Part shown: positions 1 to 6,753 of the stretch, one piece after another | How the letters are laid out: each line of letters starts with the position of its first letter | How positions within the stretch are numbered: the first letter of the stretch is position 1 | Source: RSA11 sp965652565 | GTDB lineage: Bacteria > Actinomycetota > Thermoleophilia > Solirubrobacterales > 70-9 | NCBI GenBank assembly: GCA_965652565.1 | Contig: CBFGWL010000078.1 | Coordinates: 1-13,284, forward strand | Direction of reading: 5' to 3' | DNA: 13,284 nt | The notes under the pieces: model-generated | Told to the model about the DNA's origin: nothing | Databases searched by the model: none | Seen by the model: only the letters and a program-made list of their open reading frames with translations | Position numbers and translations under genes: made by a program

Positions 1-14
1 CCACCAAGTCACCA

Positions 15-19
15 CCTCC
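15..19 (-). promoter_or_regulatory. Ribosome binding site for a gene running off the left edge
   Basis: On the minus strand, just after the coxB stop codon, GGAGG is read at 19-15. It is followed 7 nt later by TTG (7-5) and 10 nt later by GTG (4-2), either of which could start the next gene. In cox operons the gene after subunit II is commonly subunit I, so this is probably the start of a ctaD/coxA-like gene. That identity is inference from gene order only, as no coding sequence is visible. Confidence 0.4.
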
Positions 20-36
20 GGTCCATCGAAGCCTAG

Positions 37-816
37 CTACGCCCCTGCGCCTTCATCTTGGGAGGCTCCGTCCTCGGATTCCTCGCCCTCAGCGGGCTGC
101 TGCTCGGCAACCCACTGTTCGAACTCCTCCTGCGACTCCACCACGACCATCGCCCGCATGGCGGCGTGACCGAGGCCGCAGAGCTCGGTGCAAACGAGCT
201 GGAAAGTGCCCTCCTGCGTGGGGGTCACGCGCACCGTGTTGTCGACGTCCGAAGGGTTGCCCTCGGCGATCGGGACCAGGTCGCGCTTGATCCGCCACTC
301 GGGCACCCAGAACGAGTGGATGACGTCGAGGGCGGTCAGGTGCAGGTCGAGCTGAGTGCCCACGGGCACGTGCATCTCGTCGGAGACCACGCCGTGCTCC
401 GGGTACTCGAAGGTCCACTTGAACTGCTGGCCCGTGACCTGGACCGGCATGCTCTCCGCGGCCTCGGACTCGATGTCGTTCAGGACGATCCAGCTGTAGA
501 TCGCGCCGAAGACGACGATCACCGTCGGGATCGCGGTCCAGATGATCTCCAGACGAGTATTCCCGTGGATCGGCTTGCCGTCGGACTCGTCGCCCGGACG
601 CGCGCGGAACTTCCAGACCGCGTACGCCAGCAGGACGACGACGATCGAGAAGACCAAGCACGACAGGACGATCATCACGTCGAACAGCGTGTCGATGTCC
701 TTTGCCTCAGCCGATGCCTGCGGGCCGTTCCAGTCCGGAATCAGCATCAGGATCGACGAGGCGATCGTGAGCAACACGATCGCGGCGGCGAGGCGGAAGA
801 TCGTCTGGCGGTTCAC
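37..816 (-). CDS. coxB: Cytochrome c oxidase subunit II
   Basis: Subunit II of the aa3-type respiratory oxidase; it accepts electrons from cytochrome c at the binuclear CuA centre and passes them to subunit I. The 259-residue protein has an N-terminal hydrophobic segment (about 7-27, signal or anchor), two further membrane helices (about 45-68 and 91-113), then an outward-facing cupredoxin domain. The CuA ligands are all present: H167 (in VIHSFW), C209, E211, C213, H217 and M220 (CTELCGLGHAAM). The electron-entry aromatic patch is at 131-139 (QFKWTFEYP). The C-terminal 20 residues are acidic and disordered-looking. The start is GTG at 816-814; there is no Shine-Dalgarno, but TAGAAT lies 9 nt upstream. 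No haem-binding CXXCH is present, so this is not a caa3 fusion. The downstream ribosome site at 19-15 suggests the cox operon continues off the window. Confidence 0.96.
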   Translation of the reverse strand: MNRQTIFRLAAAIVLLTIASSILMLIPDWNGPQASAEAKDIDTLFDVMIVLSCLVFSIVVVLLAYAVWKFRARPGDESDGKPIHGNTRLEIIWTAIPTVIVVFGAIYSWIVLNDIESEAAESMPVQVTGQQFKWTFEYPEHGVVSDEMHVPVGTQLDLHLTALDVIHSFWVPEWRIKRDLVPIAEGNPSDVDNTVRVTPTQEGTFQLVCTELCGLGHAAMRAMVVVESQEEFEQWVAEQQPAEGEESEDGASQDEGAGA

Positions 817-821
817 GGTGG

Positions 822-840
822 CGCCATTCTATTCATGGCG
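822..840. repeat. Small inverted repeat enclosing the coxB -10 region
   Basis: CGCCAT (822-827) and ATGGCG (835-840) are perfect complements around a 7-base loop. The -10-like TAGAAT of coxB (831-826 on the minus strand) lies across the loop and the left arm. If transcription began upstream, the hairpin would sit just before the GTG start. It could be an operator half-site pair or chance; the arms are only 6 bp. Confidence 0.4.
826..831 (-). promoter_or_regulatory. Candidate -10 element of coxB (leaderless)
   Basis: TAGAAT reads 831-826 on the minus strand, one mismatch from TATAAT, and ends 9 nt before the GTG start. A transcript beginning 6-7 nt downstream would have a leader of only a few bases. 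No Shine-Dalgarno precedes the GTG (the spacer is GGCGCCACC), which fits leaderless translation. No convincing -35 is seen. Confidence 0.5.
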
Positions 841-841
841 A

Positions 842-859
842 AGCGGAGAACTCTCCGCT
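842..859. terminator. 8-bp dyad between the glycosyltransferase stop and coxB promoter
   Basis: AGCGGAGA (842-849) and TCTCCGCT (852-859) form a perfect 8-bp inverted repeat with a 2-base centre. It lies 23 bases past the glycosyltransferase stop codon and covers the expected -35 region of the coxB promoter. No T-run follows on the minus strand, so a simple intrinsic terminator is doubtful; an operator for coxB is an equal possibility. Confidence 0.4.
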
Positions 860-882
860 GGGCCAGATCGTCACAATCCGCT

Positions 883-2445
883 CTAATTCGCCAAGGGCAG
901 CCGGTCGAGCTCTCCGGCGCTCGCGGCGAGCACCGCGGAGGCGACGCTCGCCCAGCTCCAGCGCCGGATCACGACCTCGCGCAGGGCCTCCCGCACGGGC
1001 ACGCGCTCGCCCTCTGGCAGCGCCAGCCATTCCCCGAGCGCGTCGCCGAGCGCGCCCACGGCACTCTCGTCCACCGCGAAGCTGACCAGGTGCGCGGCCG
1101 CCGGCGGCAGTCCCTCGGCGAGCGCCCGGCTCACCTCGAGGGCGCCCGAGTGCGCCGCGCAGACCGGCAGCACGCCGGCGGCCGCCGCCTCGGCGGCGAC
1201 CATGCCGAAAGCCTCGGGGAACGTGCTCGGGAACGGAAGGGCGTCGCACGCGGGCAGCACGGCGCCGACCTCCTCGTGCTCCAGCCGACCGGCGAACGCC
1301 ACTGTACCCGCGGCGTCCACGCAGGCCTCCGCGTAGCCCGGCGGTGGGTCGCGCAGGAACGCCGAGAGGATCGGCAGCGGGCGCTCGGGCCCGCCTTCGA
1401 GCCCCCACCCGCGCGCCGCGAGGTCCGCCGCATCCGCGAGCCGGCCCGCGCCGAGCGCGGCCGCAAGCCGCTCGAGTGCGTCGCGGTACGCGCCGAAGCC
1501 GACGATGAGCAGCCGCGAGCCCGGCGCCCGGGCGTGCGCGAGCGGCCACGCCGCCAGCAACAAGTCGACGCCCTTGGAGACGATCAGCTTGCCGACGTAT
1601 GCCACGCGCCCCGCCTCCGCGCCCGCGAGCCACTCGAGCGCGTCAGCCGCCTCGCCCGGGTCGCGGTCCCAGCTGGAGCCTTCGGCCGGGCGGCGGTCCG
1701 CGGCCCCGGCCGCCGCGCGCAGGCGGGCGGCGCACTCGCGCAACCGCTCGCCGGCCCGCTCCCGCGGCAGCGGGCGGAAGAGCTCGGTGTCCACGCCGGG
1801 CGGGCCGAGGCGTACCTTCGCGTTCGTCGCGGGCTCGTCCACCGCCTGGCGTAGGCGCGCCGCGATGTGGGCGGAGCCGACGAGGATCCCGCTGGCTCCC
1901 GCGCAGGCCTCCTCCGCGTAGGGGCGGAAGCGCTCGAGGTCCGGCAGCACGGTGTAGGAGAGGTCGCTGCCGTGCACCTTGAGCGCGTAGCGCAGGCCCG
2001 CGCGCGCGAGGATCACCGGCCCCATCACCAAGTGGTTGGCGAGCGCCGCGTCCGCGCCGCCGATGGCGGCTACCACGTCGCGCACGGCCTCGACGTTGGC
2101 TTGGAGATAGCGCTCGAGCTGCGCGTCGGTCAGCTCGCCGAAGGTCCGCACCTCGAAGCCCGCGTAGCGGTCGCGGACGAAGACCGGCAGCAACCCGCCG
2201 ATGTCGGGGACGTAGGCGGTCACCGAGCCGGCTCCGGCCGGCGGCCGGCGCAGCCGCTCTACCCGTAGCTCGCCCCCGGGCCACTCCCCCACCGCGTCGA
2301 CCCACTCGTAGGTCCGCGCGTCGCGGTCCTGGCAGAAGAGGTGCACCTCGTGTCCGCGCGCCGCCAGCGCCCGGGCGAGGCTCGCGTTGTAGACGTTCGA
2401 GCCCGTCCCGCGCAGGAGGTACCCGTGGAAGATGAGCACGCGCAC
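883..2445 (-). CDS. GT4-family glycosyltransferase (GT-B fold), enlarged
   Basis: Cytoplasmic retaining glycosyltransferase that would move a sugar from a nucleotide donor to an unknown acceptor. The N-terminal Rossmann domain opens with MRVLIFHGYLL and a GTGSN acceptor-side loop (13-17); HGSD is at 158-161. The C-terminal donor domain has VGKLIVSKGVDLLL (284-297, with the conserved lysine) and the E-x7-E motif of family GT4 (E411 to E419, in FPEAFGMVAAE). At 520 residues it is longer than the usual 350-420: extra Ala/Arg-rich stretches lie at about 228-278 (interdomain) and 335-378. The start is GTG at 2445-2443, chosen because translation then begins directly at the first beta strand. No Shine-Dalgarno is seen, but TAGGTT lies 9 nt upstream. 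It is divergent from the zinc-ribbon gene. The acceptor is unknown. Confidence 0.88.
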   Translation of the reverse strand: MRVLIFHGYLLRGTGSNVYNASLARALAARGHEVHLFCQDRDARTYEWVDAVGEWPGGELRVERLRRPPAGAGSVTAYVPDIGGLLPVFVRDRYAGFEVRTFGELTDAQLERYLQANVEAVRDVVAAIGGADAALANHLVMGPVILARAGLRYALKVHGSDLSYTVLPDLERFRPYAEEACAGASGILVGSAHIAARLRQAVDEPATNAKVRLGPPGVDTELFRPLPRERAGERLRECAARLRAAAGAADRRPAEGSSWDRDPGEAADALEWLAGAEAGRVAYVGKLIVSKGVDLLLAAWPLAHARAPGSRLLIVGFGAYRDALERLAAALGAGRLADAADLAARGWGLEGGPERPLPILSAFLRDPPPGYAEACVDAAGTVAFAGRLEHEEVGAVLPACDALPFPSTFPEAFGMVAAEAAAAGVLPVCAAHSGALEVSRALAEGLPPAAAHLVSFAVDESAVGALGDALGEWLALPEGERVPVREALREVVIRRWSWASVASAVLAASAGELDRLPLAN

Positions 2446-2454
2446 GACCCCACC

Positions 2455-2460
2455 AACCTA
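2455..2460 (-). promoter_or_regulatory. Candidate -10 element of the glycosyltransferase gene
   Basis: TAGGTT reads 2460-2455 on the minus strand and ends 9 nt before the GTG start, the same layout as coxB. The spacer GGTGGGGTC has no good match to the anti-Shine-Dalgarno at a workable distance. This supports a leaderless or nearly leaderless mRNA. Confidence 0.4.
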
Positions 2461-2505
2461 CGCCGCGGTCGGGCCGGAAAGCGGTCTTCGCGGGAGCCGC
2501 TGGGA

Positions 2506-2511
2506 TAAGGT
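2506..2511 (+). promoter_or_regulatory. Candidate -10 of the zinc-ribbon gene (or a purine-rich RBS)
   Basis: TAAGGT at 2506-2511 ends 7 nt before the ATG at 2519. The overlapping purine stretch GGGATAAGG could instead act as a weak ribosome site about 8 nt from the ATG. Either reading favours the start at 2519 over the in-frame GTG/ATG options upstream or at 2525. Confidence 0.4.
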
Positions 2512-2518
2512 TCCCGCG

Positions 2519-2800
2519 ATGGCGATGAACGATCGACAGACCTACCGCCTGCGGGCACCCGCGTCCGGCCGCGAGACGATCGCGCCGATCGATCCCGACG
2601 GCGTCTACGTCGACCGCGTGACGGGCGAGGAGCTCGAGCCCGTCACCCGCACGCTGCCCTTGGCGCCCTCGGAGTCGGCGCTGCTGCGCACGCCGGAGAA
2701 CCTGCGCCTGTGCTCGCGCTGCGAGCAGCTGATCGGCCTCGACGTCTCCGACTGCCCGTACTGCGGCAAGCGGCAGCTCCCCCTCGGTCAGCCGGCATGA
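2519..2800 (+). CDS. Small zinc-ribbon protein of unknown function
   Basis: A 93-residue soluble protein. The C-terminal third carries two CxxC knuckles, C65/C68 (CSRC) and C79/C82 (CPYC) ten residues apart, the classical spacing of a zinc ribbon. The N-terminal 60 residues are polar and contain a conserved-looking IAPIDPDGVYVDRVTG stretch; no other domain is recognised. Zinc ribbons of this kind occur in DNA/RNA-associated and protein-scaffold proteins, so no function is assigned. The open frame extends upstream to 2432, but that would overlap the divergent glycosyltransferase start, and 2519 has the better upstream signals. Its TGA overlaps the ATG of the next gene (ATGA, 2797-2800), so the two are probably translated together. 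Confidence 0.75.
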   Translation: MAMNDRQTYRLRAPASGRETIAPIDPDGVYVDRVTGEELEPVTRTLPLAPSESALLRTPENLRLCSRCEQLIGLDVSDCPYCGKRQLPLGQPA

Positions 2801-3195
2801 CGGCGGGGACCCAACTGCGGGGGCCGGGTTCGCACGGCCCGCGTCGCCGTGCGCTCGCGCTCGCCGTCGCCGCCCTGGCCCTGGCCGTGCCGGTCGCGGC
2901 CTGCGGTGGCGACGACGATGAGCCTGAGAACGTCACCACCACGACCGAGTCCGAGGCGACGACCCAGCCGACGACCACCACGGAGACCGAGCCCCCCGCG
3001 CCCGACGAGGACGGCTCCGGTGGCGAGACGACGACGCCGGAGGACGGCTCGGACGACTCGACGGGCGGGCTTTCGCCCGGCAGCGGCGACGACAGCCCGT
3101 CGGGCGGCTCGAAGGGCGGCTCGAAGGGCGGCGGCAAGTCCGGCCCTGACGCCTTCGACGAGTTCTGCGAGCAGAACCCGGAAGCCTGCGAGTAG
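2797..3195 (+). CDS. Low-complexity lipoprotein
   Basis: A 132-residue predicted lipoprotein. After a basic start (RRR at 16-18) there is a hydrophobic helix (19-35) ending in the lipobox VAAC, with C36 as the lipidated cysteine. The mature part is a disordered linker: Thr/Glu-rich at 47-65, Asp/Gly/Ser-rich at 66-105, then GGSKGGSKGGGKSG (103-116). A short C-terminal segment, PDAFDEFCEQNPEACE, carries two cysteines (C124, C131) that could form a disulfide. It looks like a flexible surface anchor or stalk with a tiny tip rather than an enzyme. It starts inside the stop codon of the zinc-ribbon gene. No function is assigned. Confidence 0.72.
   Translation: MTAGTQLRGPGSHGPRRRALALAVAALALAVPVAACGGDDDEPENVTTTTESEATTQPTTTTETEPPAPDEDGSGGETTTPEDGSDDSTGGLSPGSGDDSPSGGSKGGSKGGGKSGPDAFDEFCEQNPEACE
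3102..3138 (+). repeat. 12-bp tandem repeat coding for GGSK units
   Basis: GGGCGGCTCGAA occurs at 3102-3113 and 3114-3125, followed by a degenerate third copy (3126-3138). The repeat encodes the GGSKGGSKGGGK linker of the lipoprotein. Such short in-frame repeats can change copy number by slippage without breaking the frame. Confidence 0.85.
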
Positions 3196-3234
3196 GCCGC
3201 TAGGCGCGGCCGACGGCAGCGGCCGTCACCGCTG
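3195..3234. terminator. Tandem GC-rich hairpins between convergent genes
   Basis: Two perfect stem-loops lie between the stop codons of the lipoprotein and the secreted protein: GGCCGC (3195-3200) with GCGGCC (3206-3211), loop TAGGC; and GACGGC (3212-3217) with GCCGTC (3222-3227), loop AGCG. CAGCGG (3217-3222) can instead pair with CCGCTG (3229-3234). There is no T-tract, as is common for terminators in G+C-rich actinobacteria. Being symmetrical, they could act on both strands. Confidence 0.5.
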
Positions 3235-3254
3235 CTCGTCTTTGACGGGCAGCG

Positions 3255-4016
3255 CTACGCGTTGCGGTTGGGCACGAACGAGGCCCAGTACAGGAGCCTG
3301 TCGCTGAACTGACAGCCGTAGCGGCGCGTCGTCCCGACCTTGCGGTGGGCCTTCGAGTTGCGGGCGCCGTTCGGCGTGCAGTTCGTGCGGCTCGCGCGCC
3401 AGGCGCTGTCGCCCGCACGGTTGGGCCGCGCCGCAGCGCTCACGAGGTTCACGAGCCAGGTGTCGGTCGTCAGCGCGACGATGTCGCCCTTGCGGATCTT
3501 CAAGGGCCGCTCGAGCGTGATGTAGGTCCGCTGGCGGAAGAGGTTGTTGAGCCGGACGAGCGGGCTCTGGCGAATCAGCTTCATCTTGCCCTTGTCCTTG
3601 CCCCGCTTGACCCGGCGCAGGATCGAGATGCGCGCGGTGGGGCCGTTGCCGAAGCGCTCGCTGCCCCAGAGGTTGCTGAAGAACTCCCACTGGCTGACCG
3701 GCTTCGGCTGCTTGCGGCTCGGCTTGCGGCCGAGCTGGATCGCCCAGGCCACGATGCTGCCGTTCTTGGGCGCGACCATCGGTCGCTTCTGGCCGTTGAC
3801 GCGGGTCATGAAGCCGGTCACCTTGCCGACCGCGAAACAGTCCCCCGGCGGGTGCTTGCACGAGGGCGCCGGGTTGCGCGAGGTCTTGCCGAGAAGCTTC
3901 GCGGGACGCGACTCGGCGCCGTCGGCGCTCGGGATCGCGAAGGCAGCGAGCACGACGGCGCACAGGAAGGCCAGCGCCGCGATGCCGGCGCCGAATCGGG
4001 GGCGTACACGACTCAT
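3255..4016 (-). CDS. Secreted protein of unknown function, four cysteines
   Basis: A 253-residue exported protein. The N-terminus is a clear signal peptide: basic start (MSRVRPR), hydrophobic core (about 9-28) and a probable cleavage after SADGA (near residue 34). The mature part is basic and has exactly four cysteines (C53, C60, C213, C235), consistent with two disulfides tying the ends together. Between them is a beta-rich-looking domain with KNGSIVAWAIQLGRKP (84-99), TARISILRRVKRGK (127-140) and LKIRKGDIVALTTDTW (172-187), the last resembling strands of a carbohydrate- or ligand-binding sandwich. No catalytic motif or known family is recognised. The start is ATG 4016-4014; an in-frame GTG at 4031 adds five residues without a better ribosome site. 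Confidence 0.75.
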   Translation of the reverse strand: MSRVRPRFGAGIAALAFLCAVVLAAFAIPSADGAESRPAKLLGKTSRNPAPSCKHPPGDCFAVGKVTGFMTRVNGQKRPMVAPKNGSIVAWAIQLGRKPSRKQPKPVSQWEFFSNLWGSERFGNGPTARISILRRVKRGKDKGKMKLIRQSPLVRLNNLFRQRTYITLERPLKIRKGDIVALTTDTWLVNLVSAAARPNRAGDSAWRASRTNCTPNGARNSKAHRKVGTTRRYGCQFSDRLLYWASFVPNRNA

Positions 4017-4061
4017 CTCTGCAATCAACACTCCGAATCCGGTGCGGTTGCGGGAAAGTCC

Positions 4062-4067
4062 AGCTTA
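4062..4067 (-). promoter_or_regulatory. Possible -10 for the secreted-protein gene
   Basis: TAAGCT reads 4067-4062 on the minus strand, about 45 nt before the ATG at 4016. It would give a leader of roughly 40 nt carrying a weak GCAGAG ribosome site. There is no recognisable -35, so this is only a candidate. Confidence 0.2.
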
Positions 4068-4128
4068 GAAGGGCCGGTTTGGACGGCGCCGCGGCGGGCG
4101 GCCCTCCGGGCGGAACCATGCACGTCCC

Positions 4129-4134
4129 TACAAT
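4129..4134 (+). promoter_or_regulatory. Candidate -10 element of the ABC exporter operon (leaderless)
   Basis: TACAAT at 4129-4134 is one mismatch from TATAAT and ends 10 nt before ATG 4145. The spacer (CACCCGCCGG) has no Shine-Dalgarno. If used, transcription would start within a few bases of the ATG, which also rules out the upstream in-frame starts at 4079 (TTG) and 4118 (ATG). Confidence 0.5.
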
Positions 4135-4144
4135 CACCCGCCGG

Positions 4145-5191
4145 ATGGCGGCGATCGAAGTCCGGGGGCTAGAACGGGCGTTCCAGGGCGGCGTCAAGGC
4201 CGTGCGCGGCGTCGACTTGGAGGTCTCCGAGGGCGAGATCTACGCGTTCCTCGGCCCGAACGGCGCCGGCAAGACCACGACGGTGCGCATGCTCACCACC
4301 CTGTTGCGCCCGACCGGGGGCAGCGCGCGCGTAGCGGGCCACGACATCGTGCACGAGGCGGCGGCGGTCCGCCGCTCGATCGGGGTCGCACTCCAGGAGG
4401 CGGCGCTCGATCCGCTGATGACCGGGCGCGAGCTCATCCGCCTACAGGCGACGCTCCACCGCCTACCGCGCTCCGAGGCCCGCGCGAAGGCGGACGCACT
4501 CCTGGGCCGCGTCGGCCTACAGGACGCCGCCGACCGGCGGGTCGGGACCTACTCGGGAGGCATGCGCCGCCGGCTCGATCTGGCCTCCGCGCTGGTGCAC
4601 GAGCCGCGCGTCTTGTTCCTGGACGAGCCGACCACTGGACTCGACCCCGTCAGCCGCAAGGCGATCTGGGACGAGGTGCGGGCGCTCAACCGCGACGGGA
4701 CGACCGTCTTTCTCACCACCCAGTACCTCGAGGAGGCCGACCAGCTCGCCGACCGCGTGGGCATCATCGCCCAGGGCCGGATCGTGGCCGAGGGTACGCC
4801 GAGCGAGCTCAAGGCCCAGGTCGGCAAGCCGCACCTCGAGATCTCGATCGCCGACGGCGAGATCGAGCGGGCGCGCGAGGTCGTCGCGCGCCTCGGCCAT
4901 CCCCTGCCGCCGAAGGACGACCGCGTGTTGGTCGAGCTGGAGGGCGGCGCCGCGCAGGTCGCGCCGGTGGTCCGCGCGCTCGACGACGCGGGGCTCGCGG
5001 TCGAGTCGCTGGAGCTCGTCGAGCCGACGCTCGACGACGTCTTCGTCGCCAAGACCGGCCGGCACCTCGAGGGCGGCGAACCCGGCGCTCAGGCCGACGA
5101 GCCCGATGACGACGAGGGGGGCGACCGGGAGGCGGGATCCGACGGGCGGGCGCCGCGGCCGGATTCGGCCGAGCTGGCGGCGGAGGCGTAG
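4145..5191 (+). CDS. DrrA-like ABC exporter ATP-binding protein
   Basis: ATPase subunit of an ABC-2 exporter; it hydrolyses ATP to drive the two permeases encoded immediately downstream. Counting from ATG 4145 (348 residues): Walker A GPNGAGKTT (37-45), Q-loop glutamine Q84, signature YSGGM (136-140), Walker B VLFLDEP (156-162) and D-loop GLD (165-167). The switch position reads TTQYLEEAD, with glutamine (Q193) in place of the usual histidine, as is common in DrrA-type exporters. A C-terminal regulatory domain (about 228-306) follows the nucleotide-binding domain, and the last 42 residues (307-348) are an acidic, disordered extension. Family members export daunorubicin-like drugs, lipids or glycolipids; the cargo here cannot be told. 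Its stop is 3 nt from the next start. Confidence 0.92.
   Translation: MAAIEVRGLERAFQGGVKAVRGVDLEVSEGEIYAFLGPNGAGKTTTVRMLTTLLRPTGGSARVAGHDIVHEAAAVRRSIGVALQEAALDPLMTGRELIRLQATLHRLPRSEARAKADALLGRVGLQDAADRRVGTYSGGMRRRLDLASALVHEPRVLFLDEPTTGLDPVSRKAIWDEVRALNRDGTTVFLTTQYLEEADQLADRVGIIAQGRIVAEGTPSELKAQVGKPHLEISIADGEIERAREVVARLGHPLPPKDDRVLVELEGGAAQVAPVVRALDDAGLAVESLELVEPTLDDVFVAKTGRHLEGGEPGAQADEPDDDEGGDREAGSDGRAPRPDSAELAAEA
5182..5186 (+). promoter_or_regulatory. Ribosome binding site fixing a TTG start
   Basis: GGAGG at 5182-5186, inside the end of the ATPase gene, lies 8 nt before TTG 5195-5197. This ideal spacing supports the unusual TTG as the real start of the first permease. Confidence 0.7.
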
Positions 5192-5194
5192 CGC

Positions 5195-5980
5195 TTGGCC
5201 GCGCTCGTCGCGAACGCCCGGGTAATCGCCTCGCTCGGCGCGCGCTCGATCAAGCAGACCTTCCGCCGGCCCCAGCTCGCGGCGCCGATCATCGTCTTCC
5301 CGTCGCTGCTGCTCGCCGTGCAGACGGGCGGTGCCGGGGGCGCCGTGAACCTGCCCCAGTTCCCGGAGGTCAACGGCTTCTTGGACTTCATGCTCGCCGG
5401 GGCGATGATCCAGTCCTGCCTGCTCGCCGGGAACAGCGGGGGGATCGCGCTCGCCGTGGACCTGGAGATGGGCTTCACGGACCGCCTGTTCGCGGCGCCG
5501 ATCTCCCGTTACGCGATCGTGCTCGGCAGGCTGGCCGGGACGGCGGCGCTCGGCGCGATCTCGGCGATCTACTACGTGCTCGTCGGGCTGGTCTTCGGCG
5601 TGACCTTCGAGGAAGGCGTCGGCGGCGTCGTCCTGATGGTGCTGTGGGTGACGCTCGCGGCCGTCGCGTTCGGCTCGATCGCCGCCGCGATCGCGCTGCG
5701 CGCGGGCAGCGCCTCGGTCGTGCAGGGCATGTTCCCGATGATCTTCGTGATCCTGTTTTTGTCGACCGCGTTCTTCCCGGCCGAGCTCATGCGCGAGCCA
5801 GCGGCGACGGTGGCTGAGCTCAACCCGCTCTCGTTCGTGGTGGACGGGGTCCGCGACCCCGTGATCTCGGTCGTCACGGGCGAGGGCGCCGTGAAGGCGT
5901 TTGCCTCGATCGCCGGGTTCGCCGCGGTCGGGCTGGGCCTGAGCGCCCTCGCGATGCGGCGGAGGCTGAGGCTCGGATGA
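5195..5980 (+). CDS. ABC-2 type exporter permease, first subunit
   Basis: A 261-residue integral membrane protein of the ABC-2 exporter class. The predicted layout is a cytoplasmic N-terminus with an amphipathic stretch (about 12-25), then about six hydrophobic segments near 28-45, 60-80, 105-125, 135-158, 168-188 and 233-253. The conserved ABC-2 cytoplasmic motif appears as DLEMGFTDRLFAAPISR, and the AELNPLSFVVDGVRD segment before the last helix is typical of DrrB-like proteins. It starts with TTG supported by GGAGG 8 nt upstream and ends in an ATGA overlap with the second permease. Together with its neighbour it probably forms a heterodimeric channel energised by the upstream ATPase. Confidence 0.88.
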   Translation: MAALVANARVIASLGARSIKQTFRRPQLAAPIIVFPSLLLAVQTGGAGGAVNLPQFPEVNGFLDFMLAGAMIQSCLLAGNSGGIALAVDLEMGFTDRLFAAPISRYAIVLGRLAGTAALGAISAIYYVLVGLVFGVTFEEGVGGVVLMVLWVTLAAVAFGSIAAAIALRAGSASVVQGMFPMIFVILFLSTAFFPAELMREPAATVAELNPLSFVVDGVRDPVISVVTGEGAVKAFASIAGFAAVGLGLSALAMRRRLRLG

Positions 5981-6753
5981 GCGCGACGCTGGCGATGAGC
6001 TGGCCGATGGTCGCGGCGCTCGTGCGGCGCGCGCTCAACGAGATCCTGCGCGTGCCCGGCGCGGCGATCCCGGGCGTGCTCGCGCCGACGATCTTCTTCC
6101 TCGGGCTCACCGCGGTGTTCGGCGAGCTCACCGAGCTCGGCGGGTTCGGGACCGACGACTACCAGAGCTTCATCATCGGCGTGTCGCTGCTCCAGGGCGC
6201 GGGCTTCACTGGCGCGGCGACCGGCGTCAACCTCGCGCGCGACATCGAGGCGGGCTGGTTCGACCGCCTGCTCGCCTCCCCCGCCCCGCGCTCGGTGATC
6301 CTCGCCGGCATGGTCTGCTCGGCTGCGCTGCGCGCGCTGATCCCAGCGACGGTCCTGCTGGTGGTCGCGTTCGCGATCGGCGCGAGCTGGCCGGGTCTCG
6401 ACGGCCTGGCGCTCGCCGTCGTGGGCGTGATGGGCCTGGCCACCGCCGCCGCCTGCTGGGGCTGTGCGCTCGCGCTGCGCTTCCGCACGCAGTCGGCCGC
6501 GCCCCTCATGCAGGCGGGGATGTTCGTGCTGGTGCTGTGCACCACCTCCTACGCCCCGCTCGAGCACCTCCAGGGCTGGCTGCACACCGTCGCCGAGATC
6601 AACCCGGTGACCCAGGTGCTCGAGATGGTGCGTCAGGGGTTCATCGAGGGCGTGACGTGGCACGAGACCTGGCCCGGCCTCGTGACGATCGCCGCCCTGA
6701 TCACCGTGCTCGCAGCGTTCGCCCTCCGCGGCATGCGGCGGATGGCGGACTGA
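5977..6753 (+). CDS. ABC-2 type exporter permease, second subunit
   Basis: A 258-residue paralogue-like partner of the preceding permease, with the same six-segment layout, the motif DIEAGWFDRLLASPAPRS and the pre-helix segment AEINPVTQVLEMVRQG. The two permeases are clearly different in sequence, which implies a heterodimer rather than a duplicated homodimer subunit. ATG 5977 overlaps the preceding TGA by 4 nt. The stop codon (6751-6753) directly abuts the convergent asparaginase-family stop, leaving no intergenic space. Confidence 0.88.
   Translation: MSATLAMSWPMVAALVRRALNEILRVPGAAIPGVLAPTIFFLGLTAVFGELTELGGFGTDDYQSFIIGVSLLQGAGFTGAATGVNLARDIEAGWFDRLLASPAPRSVILAGMVCSAALRALIPATVLLVVAFAIGASWPGLDGLALAVVGVMGLATAAACWGCALALRFRTQSAAPLMQAGMFVLVLCTTSYAPLEHLQGWLHTVAEINPVTQVLEMVRQGFIEGVTWHETWPGLVTIAALITVLAAFALRGMRRMAD

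Noticed and set aside
814..836. Seven-codon frame (MNRMAPP) ending in GTGA at the coxB start, as a possible leader peptide
   Set aside because: It would need transcription from further upstream, has no ribosome site and overlaps the better-supported -10 hexamer.
58..1854. Long plus-strand open frame of 598 codons across coxB and the glycosyltransferase
   Set aside because: It is antisense to two well-supported genes, has no recognisable domain and shows the His/Arg/Asp-rich composition expected from reading G+C-rich coding DNA on the wrong strand.
3061..3080. GGGCGGGC/GCCCG hairpin inside the lipoprotein gene as a terminator
   Set aside because: It lies within a continuous, repeat-rich coding frame and has no T-run; it is explained by Gly/Ser/Pro codons.
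5572..6663. Minus-strand open frame of 363 codons over the two exporter permeases
   Set aside because: It mirrors genuine membrane-protein genes; the translated product is low-complexity Arg/His/Glu with no start signal.
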